Below, piece after piece: positions 41,512 through 49,778 of a DNA stretch of 64,000 nucleotides. Below the pieces are notes generated by a model that was not told where the DNA came from, made no database searches, and saw nothing but the letters and a program-made list of their open reading frames with translations. Made by a program: the position numbers and the translations under genes. Numbering within the stretch: the first letter of the stretch is position 1; the number at the start of each line of letters is the position of its first letter. The DNA is from Chloroflexota bacterium (GTDB lineage Bacteria > Chloroflexota > Anaerolineae > 4572-78 > J111): positions 1 to 64,000 of the forward strand of contig BOKF01000046.1 in assembly GCA_016860845.1 (NCBI GenBank), given 5' to 3'.

Positions 41512-42138
41512 ATGGCTCTGGAACTGAGCGGCTTTTACTACCCCAACAAAATGGCCCGGATTTACGTGCTTTCCATCGAAGAGACAATTGGCTCTGAAGC
41601 GATGCAGAAAGTTTATGACCTGGCCGGCGTGCCGCCTGAGCTATACCCTCCCCCCAATAATTTTGCCAAAACCTTTGATTTTGCCTACTACGCCGGGATC
41701 GGCGCCGCCCTGGAAAAGATGTACGGCTTGCGGGGCGAACGAGGTCTGGCTTTGCACGCCGGGCGCGCCTCTTTTTCCGGCGGGCTGGCCGAGTTCGGTG
41801 CAGTCATCGGCGTGAGCGAACTCTCCTTCAAAGCGATTCCCTTGCGGGCCAAATTGAAAGTCGGGCTGAAGGCCCTGGCCGAAACCTTTTCCAAGTTCAG
41901 CGATGTGCTGGCCGATGTGACGGAAGCTGACGATCATTTTATTTACACTATTCGTCGTTGTCCCGGCTGTTGGGGCCGCAGCAGCGACCGGCCCATCTGC
42001 TACAATGCCGTCGGTGTTATCGAGGACGGCCTGCGCTGGCTGAGTGATGGTAAAAGCTTTGCCGTCGAAGAAGTAAAATGCCGGGCTGCCGGCGATGAAG
42101 CTTGTGTCTTCCATATCCGCAAAGACCCGCTCAATTAA
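41512..42138 (+). CDS. V4R (4-vinyl reductase-like) domain protein
   Basis: 208 residues. The C-terminal part has the V4R small-molecule-binding domain: CPGCWGRSSDRPICYNAVGVIEDGLRW and EVKCRAAGDEACVFHI, with the cysteines that bind metal in this fold. The N-terminal part (FYYPNKMARIYVLSIEE) is family-specific. V4R domains occur in a bacteriochlorophyll reductase subunit and in many sensor proteins. No photosynthesis gene is near, so a ligand sensor is more likely. It has its own promoter and lies 95 bp before a Ser/Thr kinase gene, a possible sensor-kinase pair. Confidence 0.82.
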   Translation: MALELSGFYYPNKMARIYVLSIEETIGSEAMQKVYDLAGVPPELYPPPNNFAKTFDFAYYAGIGAALEKMYGLRGERGLALHAGRASFSGGLAEFGAVIGVSELSFKAIPLRAKLKVGLKALAETFSKFSDVLADVTEADDHFIYTIRRCPGCWGRSSDRPICYNAVGVIEDGLRWLSDGKSFAVEEVKCRAAGDEACVFHIRKDPLN

Positions 42139-42162
42139 GCGGCCTCGAAATTCAAAATCTGC

Positions 42163-42191
42163 TTGACATTCCCCCCAACCCAACATACAAT
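42163..42191 (+). promoter_or_regulatory. Strong sigma-70-type promoter of the Ser/Thr kinase gene
   Basis: Perfect TTGACA (42163-42168), 17-bp spacer, TACAAT (42186-42191); 5' leader about 35 bases. Confidence 0.75.
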
Positions 42192-42233
42192 CAGTTATTC
42201 TAACACGCACTGATCCAAAACGGAGCATTAAAG

Positions 42234-43952
42234 GTGCTAACTCCCGGTCAAAAGCTCTTTGAGTATGAGATTATCCGTCCTCTTGGGCAAGGGGGCTTTG
42301 CCGCCGTCTTCGAGGCGCACGACCGGGTGCTGGACCGCCGGGTGGCGATCAAGCAGTTGCTGTTGGATAAAGTGACTGACGAAAAGGCGGTCAAGCGTTT
42401 TCTCCAGGAAGCGCGGATTGCCGCCGCCCTGGAACATCCCAATGTCGTCTCCATCTACGCCATGCGGGCTGAGGACAAACAATTTTACATCATCATGGAA
42501 TATCTCTCCGGCGGCAGCCTGCGCGACCTGCTCACTCGAGAGGGTAAACTGCCGGTGGAGCAGGCGGTCTACCTGGCGACCGGTATCTGTGAGGGCCTGG
42601 CCAAATTCCACGTTAAAGGGATTGTCCACCGTGACATCAAAGCGGAAAATATTTTGCTCACCGCCGATGGCCGGCCCAAGGTGGCCGATTTTGGCATTGC
42701 CCACGTCCCCGAAGCGGCCGGTGGCCTGGGGCTGACCCAGGTGGGCTTTCAACCGAGTACCCTGCTCTACAGTTCGCCGGAGCAGGTGCGGGGGGAAGTG
42801 GTGGATGCGCGCAGCGATGTCTACCAGATTGGCGAGCTGCTCTACTATATGCTCGCCGGGCGGCATTATATTGATATTGGGGCACTGGAGAAGCAGGCGA
42901 TTACGGCGGGCGGCACCAACCAGTTTCGCTCGCAGGCCAAGTTGTACGAACTTTTGGAGCGGGCCATTTGTGAGGAGATGCCAGCCGGGTTGGCCCAACT
43001 CTGGCGTGAGGTCGGCGCGCTGGCCGAAGTGGTCGAAACGGCGCTGCTGAAAAACAAAGGCGACCGCTTCAAAGACGCGGCTGAATTTGCTGCTACCCTC
43101 AAAACCCTCAGCATCAATACCACGCCCGTCACCACCGAAGCGGGCGAATTGGTCATTCAAGACTCGCGGGCTTACAACAAACGCGGCTTGGCTTACGTCA
43201 GCACCCGCAATTATGAGCAGGCAATGGTAGATTTTAGCAAAGCCATTGCCCTTGACCCCGACTATGCCGAGGCTTACAACAACCGCAGCACTGCCCACCT
43301 GTTGATGGACAATTTTGGACAGGCCGTGGTGGACTGTACCCAGGCCCTGAAGCTGGCCCCCGATTTTGTGGCCGCTTACGTCAATCGCGGGATTGCTTTA
43401 ACCGGTCTGCGGGAGTACGAGCAGGCCCTGGCCGACTACAACAAAGCCCTGGAGCTGGCCCCGCAGAATGTCTACGCTTATTACAACCGGGCCAATACCT
43501 ACCTCTGGATGGATAAATATAAGGAAGCGATTGGGGATTACAATCAAACGATTGCCTTGAAGCCGGAATTTGTGGCGGCTTATGTCAATCGCGGCTTGGT
43601 TCACGGCGAACTCAAGCATTTTCAAGAGGCGCTGGCCGATTATACTCAGGCCATCGAATTAAACCCGGATTATGTTTATGCCTATTATAACCGGGCCAAT
43701 CTGCACCGCGAGCTGAACAACCACCAGCAGGCCATTGCCGATTACAGTAAAGTGGTTGAACTCAACCCGGAGCATCGCTATGTTTACGAGAATCGGGGTG
43801 ATCTGTATGCCGTCATGGGCGACGAGGATCGGGCTTCCGACGATTATACCAAGATCATTATCCAAACCTCTTCCATCCATCCCAAACGTCTGAGCGTTGC
43901 CCGCAGCATGCTGATGCCGGCGACCCCGCTCGACTTCCTCACACGAGAATAG
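42234..43952 (+). CDS. Ser/Thr protein kinase (Hanks type) with TPR repeats
   Basis: 572 residues, GTG start. Kinase domain to about residue 285: glycine loop GQGGFAAVFEA, catalytic Lys in VAIKQLL, HRDIKAENILL with the catalytic Asp, DFGIAH and SPEQVRGE, ARSDVYQIG. From about residue 300 to 560 there are seven tetratricopeptide repeats (AYNNRSTAHLLMDNFGQAVVD is one example). There is no membrane helix, so it is cytoplasmic. Such kinases phosphorylate regulators or recruit them through the TPRs. It has a strong separate promoter. The V4R gene upstream is a possible input. Confidence 0.93.
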   Translation: MLTPGQKLFEYEIIRPLGQGGFAAVFEAHDRVLDRRVAIKQLLLDKVTDEKAVKRFLQEARIAAALEHPNVVSIYAMRAEDKQFYIIMEYLSGGSLRDLLTREGKLPVEQAVYLATGICEGLAKFHVKGIVHRDIKAENILLTADGRPKVADFGIAHVPEAAGGLGLTQVGFQPSTLLYSSPEQVRGEVVDARSDVYQIGELLYYMLAGRHYIDIGALEKQAITAGGTNQFRSQAKLYELLERAICEEMPAGLAQLWREVGALAEVVETALLKNKGDRFKDAAEFAATLKTLSINTTPVTTEAGELVIQDSRAYNKRGLAYVSTRNYEQAMVDFSKAIALDPDYAEAYNNRSTAHLLMDNFGQAVVDCTQALKLAPDFVAAYVNRGIALTGLREYEQALADYNKALELAPQNVYAYYNRANTYLWMDKYKEAIGDYNQTIALKPEFVAAYVNRGLVHGELKHFQEALADYTQAIELNPDYVYAYYNRANLHRELNNHQQAIADYSKVVELNPEHRYVYENRGDLYAVMGDEDRASDDYTKIIIQTSSIHPKRLSVARSMLMPATPLDFLTRE

Positions 43953-43997
43953 CGCAGACCCTAACCCGGACGAGTCGGAACCAAAAAGGAACATAGA

Positions 43998-44087
43998 GTT
44001 ACACAGAGATTCTACAGGAGACACACGGAGAAGTTCTAAGAATGCCTCTGTGAAACCCTGTGACTTCTCCGTGTCTCTCTGTGTAAC
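43998..44087. repeat. Nested inverted repeat of ACAGAG type, copy 2
   Basis: Outer arms GTTACACAGAGA (43998-44009) and TCTCTGTGTAAC (44076-44087); inner arms ACACGGAGAAG (44023-44033) and CTTCTCCGTGT (44064-44074), all perfect. Related to the element at 20250-20340. It lies in the spacer before the unknown gene at 44125. Confidence 0.8.
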
Positions 44088-44124
44088 AACTTCTTGCTCA
44101 CTGTTAGAGTTTGAATTGGCCACA

Positions 44125-45144
44125 ATGAGCCTCTTTAATCGTCTCAAAAGTTTATTCCAGCTCTCCCCACCTGCTGGTGACTCAAGCGCACCACTCCCCC
44201 CGCTGACTTATTCCTCCCCGGTTTTGACGTACCCCGCCGGTGTTTATACCATCCCCACCCTCGTCGTTAGCTATTTTCCAGCCAGAAATGGCTGGCTTGA
44301 CCGGCGTATAACCGGCGACGTTGAGGCTTCGCTCGACGTGATCCGCCGCCACACCGAGCAGACCACCCGGCGCGTGGTCGAGGCGCTGGAGCTGGGCAGT
44401 ATTTATCACGGTTACAAGGATGTGGCAGCCCTGCCCAGCCTGCGTTACCAACTGCTCGAAACGATGGAATTTCTGGAACCCCTGCCAACTTACCACAAAG
44501 CGGGTCATCGGGTGCCGATGACTGATTACAACGCCATTATGCGCCGGATTGATATTCGCCATTGGGTGGAGGAGCGCGGCGTTAAAGAAGTCTGGCTGTG
44601 GGGCTATCACGGCGGGGTGATTGACCTGTGGGAGTCGAATATGGCCGGGCCGTACGGCGATATCAGCAACAGCGACCGGGATCGGCACGATTTGCCGGTT
44701 TTGAGTCAAACCTACACCGTTTACCATTACAACTATGGCCGTGGCCCCTCGGAAGCGGTCGAAGATCATATTCACCAGATTGAGGCGGTGCTGAGGCATA
44801 TTGACCCCCACCTGTTCTGGGATAAGTTTGTGGGCCGGGTGGGTGAAGGGCGCTGCGGCTGGGCCCACTATCCGCCCAACGGCGAGCGTGATTATGATTG
44901 GGCCAACCCCAAATACATTTTGACCGACATCGAGGATTGGACGCCGGAGGGAGGCGGTCCCAAGCAGCGGCTCAACTGTAACCGTTGGCGGGGCGACAGC
45001 CTGACCTGGTTCATTTATTGGATGCAAAATCTGCCCGGAGCCAACAATAGCTTGACCTATCGCGGCCGCCCGCTGACCAACTGGTGGGCCTTTATCGGCG
45101 ATTTTGATGGAGCCATAGCTAGAAGATTGGGTTTGGTTCAGTAA
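44125..45144 (+). CDS. Unknown conserved-looking protein
   Basis: 340 residues from the ATG at 44125 (MSLFNRLKSLF); the frame is open 25 codons upstream, but that stretch is encoded by the repeat element and so is probably not coding. I do not recognise the family. It is rich in Trp, His and Tyr: EVWLWGYHGGVIDLWESN, then YTVYHYNYGRGPSEAVEDH, and a motif-rich C-terminus CGWAHYPPNGERDYDW, LTWFIYWMQNLPG. The spread of charged and aromatic residues suggests an enzyme, perhaps secreted, but no signal peptide is seen. Confidence 0.75.
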   Translation: MSLFNRLKSLFQLSPPAGDSSAPLPPLTYSSPVLTYPAGVYTIPTLVVSYFPARNGWLDRRITGDVEASLDVIRRHTEQTTRRVVEALELGSIYHGYKDVAALPSLRYQLLETMEFLEPLPTYHKAGHRVPMTDYNAIMRRIDIRHWVEERGVKEVWLWGYHGGVIDLWESNMAGPYGDISNSDRDRHDLPVLSQTYTVYHYNYGRGPSEAVEDHIHQIEAVLRHIDPHLFWDKFVGRVGEGRCGWAHYPPNGERDYDWANPKYILTDIEDWTPEGGGPKQRLNCNRWRGDSLTWFIYWMQNLPGANNSLTYRGRPLTNWWAFIGDFDGAIARRLGLVQ

Positions 45145-45178
45145 GGGCTGCGACGCACTTTGTTTTTTGGCTAACTGA

Positions 45179-45817
45179 TTATTTCCCGTGCTGCAGGGAC
45201 AGCCCTAACCAGATATACCAGGCCGGATGAACCACAAAACCGGCTGCCAGCACCGGCCAGAGCAGGATGGGATTAGCCGGGTTAAGGATAATCAGCCGGG
45301 CCAGGTAAATCACAAGGAACAGGATGGCCAGAGTGTAACCTAAATAACGAAGTCCCGAGGGAAATTCTTCGTTGTGGCCCATCAGCCAGGCAACGACCAG
45401 CAGCCCAAGCCCCATCACGCCAAAGGTGAGCAGGCCGCGCGGATCAATTTGGCTGGGCAGGTCAGCCGGGGCCGAGGCCGGCGGGTTGAGGAGATTGGCC
45501 AGATCGTAGCCGCCGTGAATGGCCGCGCCCAAAGTCCCCAGACTGGTCAGGAGCAGAGCATACAGGGCAAAAGCAGGGTCGCTTGCTTGCAGGCGTTGAT
45601 AGGCTCCATTCAAAGCCAGCATCGAAAGCAGCCCACCTGTCAACAAGAAGATGGCGCTGAGCAGGACGCCTGTCTCCGGGGCGCTGCGGCTGATGATGAC
45701 AAATGACACGGCGTATAGAAAATGGACAATCCCGGCCAGGATAGCCGCCGTCCCGGCCAATTTTTCAAATGAAACCGATCGTTCAGCAGTGTTGCCAGCA
45801 GCAGACAGTGATGACAT
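45179..45817 (-). CDS. Polytopic membrane protein of unknown function
   Basis: 212 residues with six predicted membrane helices and GGAGG upstream of the start. No catalytic motif is seen; a His-containing helix (GIVHFLYAVSFVI) and short loops resemble small bacterial membrane proteins of the DUF4386 kind, but this is not certain. It is the last gene of the minus-strand SnoaL/BtaA-like cluster and may be its transporter or membrane anchor. Confidence 0.7.
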   Translation of the reverse strand: MSSLSAAGNTAERSVSFEKLAGTAAILAGIVHFLYAVSFVIISRSAPETGVLLSAIFLLTGGLLSMLALNGAYQRLQASDPAFALYALLLTSLGTLGAAIHGGYDLANLLNPPASAPADLPSQIDPRGLLTFGVMGLGLLVVAWLMGHNEEFPSGLRYLGYTLAILFLVIYLARLIILNPANPILLWPVLAAGFVVHPAWYIWLGLSLQHGK

Positions 45818-45900
45818 TTTTTCCTCCGTACTGAAATAATAGGCGCCACCCCACCGATGAACCGGGTGGCGCCGGTCTCTGAAATCTTTCGAGGGTCAGG

Positions 45901-46329
45901 TTAAGCGGCTTGTGGGGCCGGAATGGCTCCAAGCTGCATCAGCAAGCCCACATCGTCGTCATGCCGCCAAAATTCGGCAATTTTACCATCGGCCATGCGG
46001 AAGACCTCGATCCCGTTGACCGAAACGTCCCGGCCGGTCGGGGCCAGGTGCATGAACTGGCCGGTATGCTTGGCGATGTGAGTATGGACCACGGCTACCA
46101 AATTCCCTTCAGCCAAGATGTGATGGACTTTGACGCGATGGCCGGGAAAAGCGGCGTCAAACATCCCCAGCAGTTGTCTGAAAGCGGCTCTACCGGTAAC
46201 AGTCCCCATAAACGGGTCGTGGACGATCACATCGCTGGCATAAATCTCGTCAATGACGCTTTTCTTCTCCTGGTTGAGCAGTTCGTCATAGACGCGCATC
46301 ACGGTAGCTTTGTTTTGTTCGGCTGACAT
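45901..46329 (-). CDS. SnoaL-like protein 1 (ester cyclase / NTF2 fold)
   Basis: 142 residues. SnoaL-like polyketide cyclase fold: [86 protein letters not shown]. The pocket His and Asp residues of the family are present. These proteins catalyse aldol-type cyclisation, hydrolysis or other reactions on small molecules, and many have no known role. Fourth of four SnoaL-like genes in this run. Its start has an AGAGGTGA ribosome site. Confidence 0.88.
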   Translation of the reverse strand: MSAEQNKATVMRVYDELLNQEKKSVIDEIYASDVIVHDPFMGTVTGRAAFRQLLGMFDAAFPGHRVKVHHILAEGNLVAVVHTHIAKHTGQFMHLAPTGRDVSVNGIEVFRMADGKIAEFWRHDDDVGLLMQLGAIPAPQAA

Positions 46330-46383
46330 AAAATCACCTCTTTCGCTTTTGAAATTTAGATTAACAATAAAATTGGATTACAC

Positions 46384-46791
46384 TTATCCATGCGCGGGCG
46401 CAACTCCAAGCTGTTGCAGCAGCCCCAAAAAATCTGACTGGCTCCAGCGCTCCACACATTTGCCATCACCAAAGCGCATGATTGTACTGCCGGTTATCTT
46501 CACTTGTTTGCCGGTGGGGGGGATGCCCATCATGTTACCCTGGTGTGTGCCAGTCAGGATAAAGTTACAGGCAACTTTATCCCCTTCGGCGATGACATCA
46601 CCAAGCACTAATTGATTGCCGGGAAAAGCTATCCAGAAGTCTTCGTAGAACTTCTTGATCGGGTCTAAACCCACGCCAACGCCGGGATAATTGCAGTCGA
46701 GATCGTAAAGCTGGAGATAGGCGTTTAGATCCCCCTTGTTCCAATTTTCAACTGCCCGGTGTAAAGCAGCTTTGTTTTCCTCGGTTGACAT
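46384..46791 (-). CDS. SnoaL-like protein 2
   Basis: 135 residues from the ATG at 46791 (MSTEENKAALHRAVENWNKG); the frame is open 14 codons upstream, but GGAGG is placed for this start. Same SnoaL-like fold: DPIKKFYEDFWIAFPGNQL, IPPTGKQVKITGSTIMRFGDGK, VERWSQSDFLGLLQQLGV. The C-terminal LLQQLGVAPAHG recurs in the neighbours, so the copies are paralogues. Confidence 0.88.
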   Translation of the reverse strand: MSTEENKAALHRAVENWNKGDLNAYLQLYDLDCNYPGVGVGLDPIKKFYEDFWIAFPGNQLVLGDVIAEGDKVACNFILTGTHQGNMMGIPPTGKQVKITGSTIMRFGDGKCVERWSQSDFLGLLQQLGVAPAHG

Positions 46792-46833
46792 GAAGTAACC
46801 TCCTTTTTGAGTTAGGTTTGTTTGAATTGCCAA

Positions 46834-47256
46834 TTACTGCCCCGGCGTGGGAACCACCCCCAGTTGTTGCAGCATACCCAGCGTGTCCCAATTGGCCCGC
46901 TGTTCAGTTACTTTGCCATTGGCAACAGTCAGGATGCTGATGCCGGTCACCGTGGCCTGTTTGCCGGTGGCGGGCATGCCCATCAATGGGCCGGTGTTGG
47001 TGCCGCGAGCTGTCCAGCGGCAGACCACTTTATCGCCTTCGCCGATCAGGTCATCCACGGTCATTTGAAGATCAGGGTAAATGCCCCGATACATGCCGAC
47101 GAGCTGCTTATAGCCTTCCGGCCCGGCGGGAAGGGGAGGCGTGCCGGGGTCGTGATTGGTAAAGTTGGCGGCAATAAATTTATCGGCTGCAGCCAGATTG
47201 TTATTATTGAAACCCTCCAGAAACTGGCGGGCAATGGCTTTATTTTCGGTTGGCAT
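46834..47256 (-). CDS. SnoaL-like protein 3
   Basis: 140 residues, ribosome site AAGGAGAA. SnoaL-like: NHDPGTPPLPAGPEGYKQLV, YRGIYPDLQMTVDDLIGEGDKVVCRWTARG, MPATGKQATVTGISILTVANGKV, then WDTLGMLQQLGVVPTPG. Closest by eye to copies 2 and 4. Start and stop spacings of about 30-45 bp suggest one transcript with its neighbours. Confidence 0.9.
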   Translation of the reverse strand: MPTENKAIARQFLEGFNNNNLAAADKFIAANFTNHDPGTPPLPAGPEGYKQLVGMYRGIYPDLQMTVDDLIGEGDKVVCRWTARGTNTGPLMGMPATGKQATVTGISILTVANGKVTEQRANWDTLGMLQQLGVVPTPGQ

Positions 47257-47283
47257 GAGTCATTCTCCTTTGCTTAATTGGGT

Positions 47284-47577
47284 TTAACTTTGAACACTCA
47301 CTTCATAGCTTTGGCGTGCGGGCGGCGCGGCGAAGAGGTCTTTGAACTTACTGACCTGTTCCTGATAGTAGCCGCTCTTTTCGTTGGCATCGGCATCCGC
47401 TTCACTCTCCCAAAAACCGATGGCAAGGCCCTTGCCGGTGGCCCGGTCGGTAAGGAGATACATTTCCTTAAAGCCTTGCTGGGCCTTGGCCGCTGGAATA
47501 ACACTCTCCGCAAAAAGCTTGATAGCGTCGTCGAGCCGGTCAAGTTTCATTTGAGTCACAGTTACTCTGGCAAACAT
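47284..47577 (-). CDS. ABM-type monooxygenase-like ferredoxin-fold protein
   Basis: 97 residues. Dimeric alpha/beta barrel of the antibiotic biosynthesis monooxygenase type: MFARVTVTQMKLDRLDDAIKLFAES at the start, KAQQGFKEMYLLTDRATGKGLAIGFWESEADADA in the middle. Such proteins include cofactor-free monooxygenases, heme-degrading enzymes and non-enzymatic stress proteins. It lies between SnoaL-like 3 and the BtaA-like gene. Confidence 0.82.
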   Translation of the reverse strand: MFARVTVTQMKLDRLDDAIKLFAESVIPAAKAQQGFKEMYLLTDRATGKGLAIGFWESEADADANEKSGYYQEQVSKFKDLFAAPPARQSYEVSVQS

Positions 47578-47628
47578 AATTAGTTTTTTCTCCTATCTTG
47601 CAATAAATTGAATAAAAATGGGGAAGAC

Positions 47629-48735
47629 TCACCCACAAAAGCCAACGGCAAGGGTCCGAAACCACGGCCCGCGCTCGACCTGTTGGAGGTGAGCATTGAA
47701 CTCTTCATCCAGGCGCAGTTGCTGCGCCATCACCCCTATGATCATAGACCTGCCTGTGGCGGTGCGGGCTAACAGAGCGCCGCCCAAGGTCAGGCAGCTT
47801 TTAGCCAGGGCCACGACTGCGCCGAACTGCTCCTCGCTCATCCAATCGGCGATGTTCGAGATGCTGATCAGGTCAAACGGCCCCTCAATATCGGCCAGAA
47901 GCCCCATCTGCTCGACGATGTTGCCGGGGTACAGGCGCAGCCGCTCCTGGGTGCCCAACCGGCGTAGGACTGCCTGCCCTTCGGTTTGTAAGTAAAGCGG
48001 GAAGCCTTCTTCGCCGGCGGTGGTCGCATATGTATTAGCGAAGGCTGTGGTGAGAAAGGGGTTCCGTTCCGGGTGAAGCTGCCGGAGCGCCTGAAAATGG
48101 CATTCGCCCAAATAGCCGGAAATGCCGGCAATTTTGGCCGCCAGGCCCTCGCTCGGCAAGCCGAAAAGGTTATGGATGTAGGGGGGTGTCAGTAAGTCTG
48201 TGTAGACTTGCTTCCAGGCAGGCAGCTCGTCATCCTGGAGGGGGTGGTGCAGCGGGTCGAAACCGGCTGCCCGGAGCCGCTCCTGGATGTCGTGCATACA
48301 GACATCATTGCGGCCAACGTGATGCAGGCCAAAGGCGATTTCTTGGTTACGACGACTATCCCAAAAGGCACGGCTTTGTTCCGGCAGGTGAGAGCGCACC
48401 TGATCGTACAGCGCCAGCCGTTCAGCTTCACCATTGGTACGAGGGCTGGCTGGATCAGCACCGAGCAAACACAGTTGCTCGTCACGGGTCAGATGTTCAA
48501 GAGCGGTGCGTCTTAACTCGCACAGGTGGAGTTGAGCCAGGTTGAGGTCCACCGCATCTACCCTGGCGACCGTGTCTTGGGTGAGCAGGCTTAAGACATT
48601 CTCACCCGAAGAAGCAACCAGCAGGCCGCGCAGGGGTGTACCCCGGTAAATCCGGTGCAGAACTGCCAGTTCGGTTTGATAATCTTCATTCTGGACAGAA
48701 TAGAAGACATCACTTTTGAAGGGGGGATTAACCAT
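47629..48735 (-). CDS. BtaA-like (DUF3419) S-adenosylmethionine aminocarboxypropyl transferase
   Basis: 368 residues. Start FYSVQNEDYQTELAVLHRIY, SAM-binding-type LVASSGENVLSLL and VDAVDLNLAQLHLCELRR are as in BtaA, which transfers the 3-amino-3-carboxypropyl group of SAM to diacylglycerol in betaine-lipid synthesis. Here no BtaB methyltransferase follows, so the acceptor may differ. C-terminal region: DLISISNIADWMSEEQF, then LTLGGALLARTATGR. It is within the SnoaL-like run, with AAGGAGAG as ribosome site. Confidence 0.82.
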   Translation of the reverse strand: MVNPPFKSDVFYSVQNEDYQTELAVLHRIYRGTPLRGLLVASSGENVLSLLTQDTVARVDAVDLNLAQLHLCELRRTALEHLTRDEQLCLLGADPASPRTNGEAERLALYDQVRSHLPEQSRAFWDSRRNQEIAFGLHHVGRNDVCMHDIQERLRAAGFDPLHHPLQDDELPAWKQVYTDLLTPPYIHNLFGLPSEGLAAKIAGISGYLGECHFQALRQLHPERNPFLTTAFANTYATTAGEEGFPLYLQTEGQAVLRRLGTQERLRLYPGNIVEQMGLLADIEGPFDLISISNIADWMSEEQFGAVVALAKSCLTLGGALLARTATGRSMIIGVMAQQLRLDEEFNAHLQQVERGPWFRTLAVGFCG

Positions 48736-48835
48736 AGCCCTCTCTCCTTTGAGACAACAGACCCATATAAAATCCGCACCAACTTCATCGGGGGCTAGTG
48801 GAACAACAGGTGGAATGAAGCAATTAACGTTTCTG

Positions 48836-48866
48836 CGGAGTCCAAAAGCTATCCTTTTGGACTCCG
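48836..48866. repeat. 13-bp perfect inverted repeat between SnoaL-like 4 and the BtaA-like gene
   Basis: CGGAGTCCAAAAG (48836-48848) and CTTTTGGACTCCG (48854-48866), loop CTATC. No T-run. It could be an mRNA stabiliser between two genes of one transcript. A related GGAGTCCAG/CTGGACTCC hairpin lies inside the DUF2723 gene near 30319-30342. Confidence 0.75.
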
Positions 48867-48873
48867 AGTGAGT

Positions 48874-49299
48874 TTATAACTCCGGCAGCAGGCCGATGGC
48901 CCGCAGCGCTCCGGCTACATCCCAAACAAACAAGCTGTGGGTAATCTGGCAATCGTGGATGGTAAAAAAGGTCGTCCCGCGTATCTTGACTTCCCGGCCG
49001 GTAGGGGGAATGTTCATCAAGCGGCCCTGGTGAGTGCCCCGGCCAATCCAGGCCAGGGCAGCCCGGTGATCCTGGACGACGAGTGACTCCAGGGTAATGT
49101 GCAAATCGGGGAAGGTTTGCAGGTAGAGGGCCATCGTCTGGCGAATATCTTCACGCCCGCGTCGCGGGGCGGCAAAGGCAACATCTATGCCCTCATACTC
49201 CGGGGCATAAAACGAGACAATCCGGTCCAGATCATGGCTATTCCAGGCAGCGACTAAATCTGTAACCAGGCGGGTGGTTTCTTGAGACATCTCCGGCAC
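48874..49299 (-). CDS. SnoaL-like protein 4 (first gene of the cluster)
   Basis: 141 residues. ATRLVTDLVAAWNSHDLDRIV-type start, REDIRQTMALYLQTFPDLHITLESL, IPPTGREVKIRGTTFFTIHDCQI, and a C-terminal AGALRAIGLLPEL. It is the most upstream gene of the SnoaL/ABM/BtaA-like set. An attenuator-like hairpin with a T-run ends about 7 bases before its ribosome-site region (49306-49339). Confidence 0.88.
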   Translation of the reverse strand: MPEMSQETTRLVTDLVAAWNSHDLDRIVSFYAPEYEGIDVAFAAPRRGREDIRQTMALYLQTFPDLHITLESLVVQDHRAALAWIGRGTHQGRLMNIPPTGREVKIRGTTFFTIHDCQITHSLFVWDVAGALRAIGLLPEL

Positions 49300-49305
49300 T
49301 CCAAA

Positions 49306-49339
49306 TAAAAAACTACGACTAACAATTGTTAGCCGTAGT
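49306..49339 (-). terminator. Attenuator-like hairpin in the leader of the SnoaL cluster
   Basis: A 28-bp near-perfect palindrome (49312-49339, 13 of 14 pairs: ACTACG, G or A, CTAACAA and its complement) is followed on the minus strand by TTTTTTATTT and then the GGAG of the first gene. That is the form of an intrinsic terminator, placed where it would stop transcription just before the coding region. Confidence 0.6.
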
Positions 49340-49778
49340 CTAACTCAATCCGCTGTTCAGTTTCCAGACCAAAAAGTGCTCACTTTTTGCTCATTTTGGG
49401 GGAAGGCTGAGTCAACGTATTGATTGCACAATCAGAAGCACTTTCGTACAAAAACTCGATTTTTCGCAACTTTTTTCGCTGTCAAACTGAACATAACGAG
49501 GCAAGCCTTCTGATATTTCGGTGATAAAAAACCCGATCAGTAATTTTATGACAACTTTTAGGGTTTATGATTGCAGTTTTGAGCCAGGAGGACCAATAAG
49601 TTGACCATAACTGACAATTTTTAAGCGTCTTGCCGCCAAATTCCGTGATTTCGGTATTATGAAAAGTGTCGAAATTTTGAGTTTTTCAACGATTTACCCT
49701 GTGATTGCGCAATCACTACGTCAAAGCTAAGGCTGAGGAATCCAAACCATTATCTTAGCCTCAGCCTTAGCCTTCTTC
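49340..49778. other. Long spacer between the SnoaL cluster and the STAND gene, with two TGATTGCNCAATCA palindromes
   Basis: 479 bases in total without a gene (49300-49778). TGATTGCACAATCA (49421-49434) and TGATTGCGCAATCA (49702-49715) are near-identical 14-bp palindromes 281 bp apart. A stem GCTAAGGCTGAGG/CCTCAGCCTTAGC (49726-49771) follows the STAND stop and probably terminates it. AT-rich sequence at 49440-49700 holds no evident gene and no clear promoter. Confidence 0.5.

Noticed and set aside
41512..42138. Bacteriochlorophyll biosynthesis role of the V4R protein
   Set aside because: No photosynthesis genes are in the window; V4R domains are common in unrelated sensors.
42237..43298. Minus-strand open frame of about 353 codons
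   Set aside because: Antisense of the Ser/Thr kinase; the kinase motifs are complete on the plus strand.
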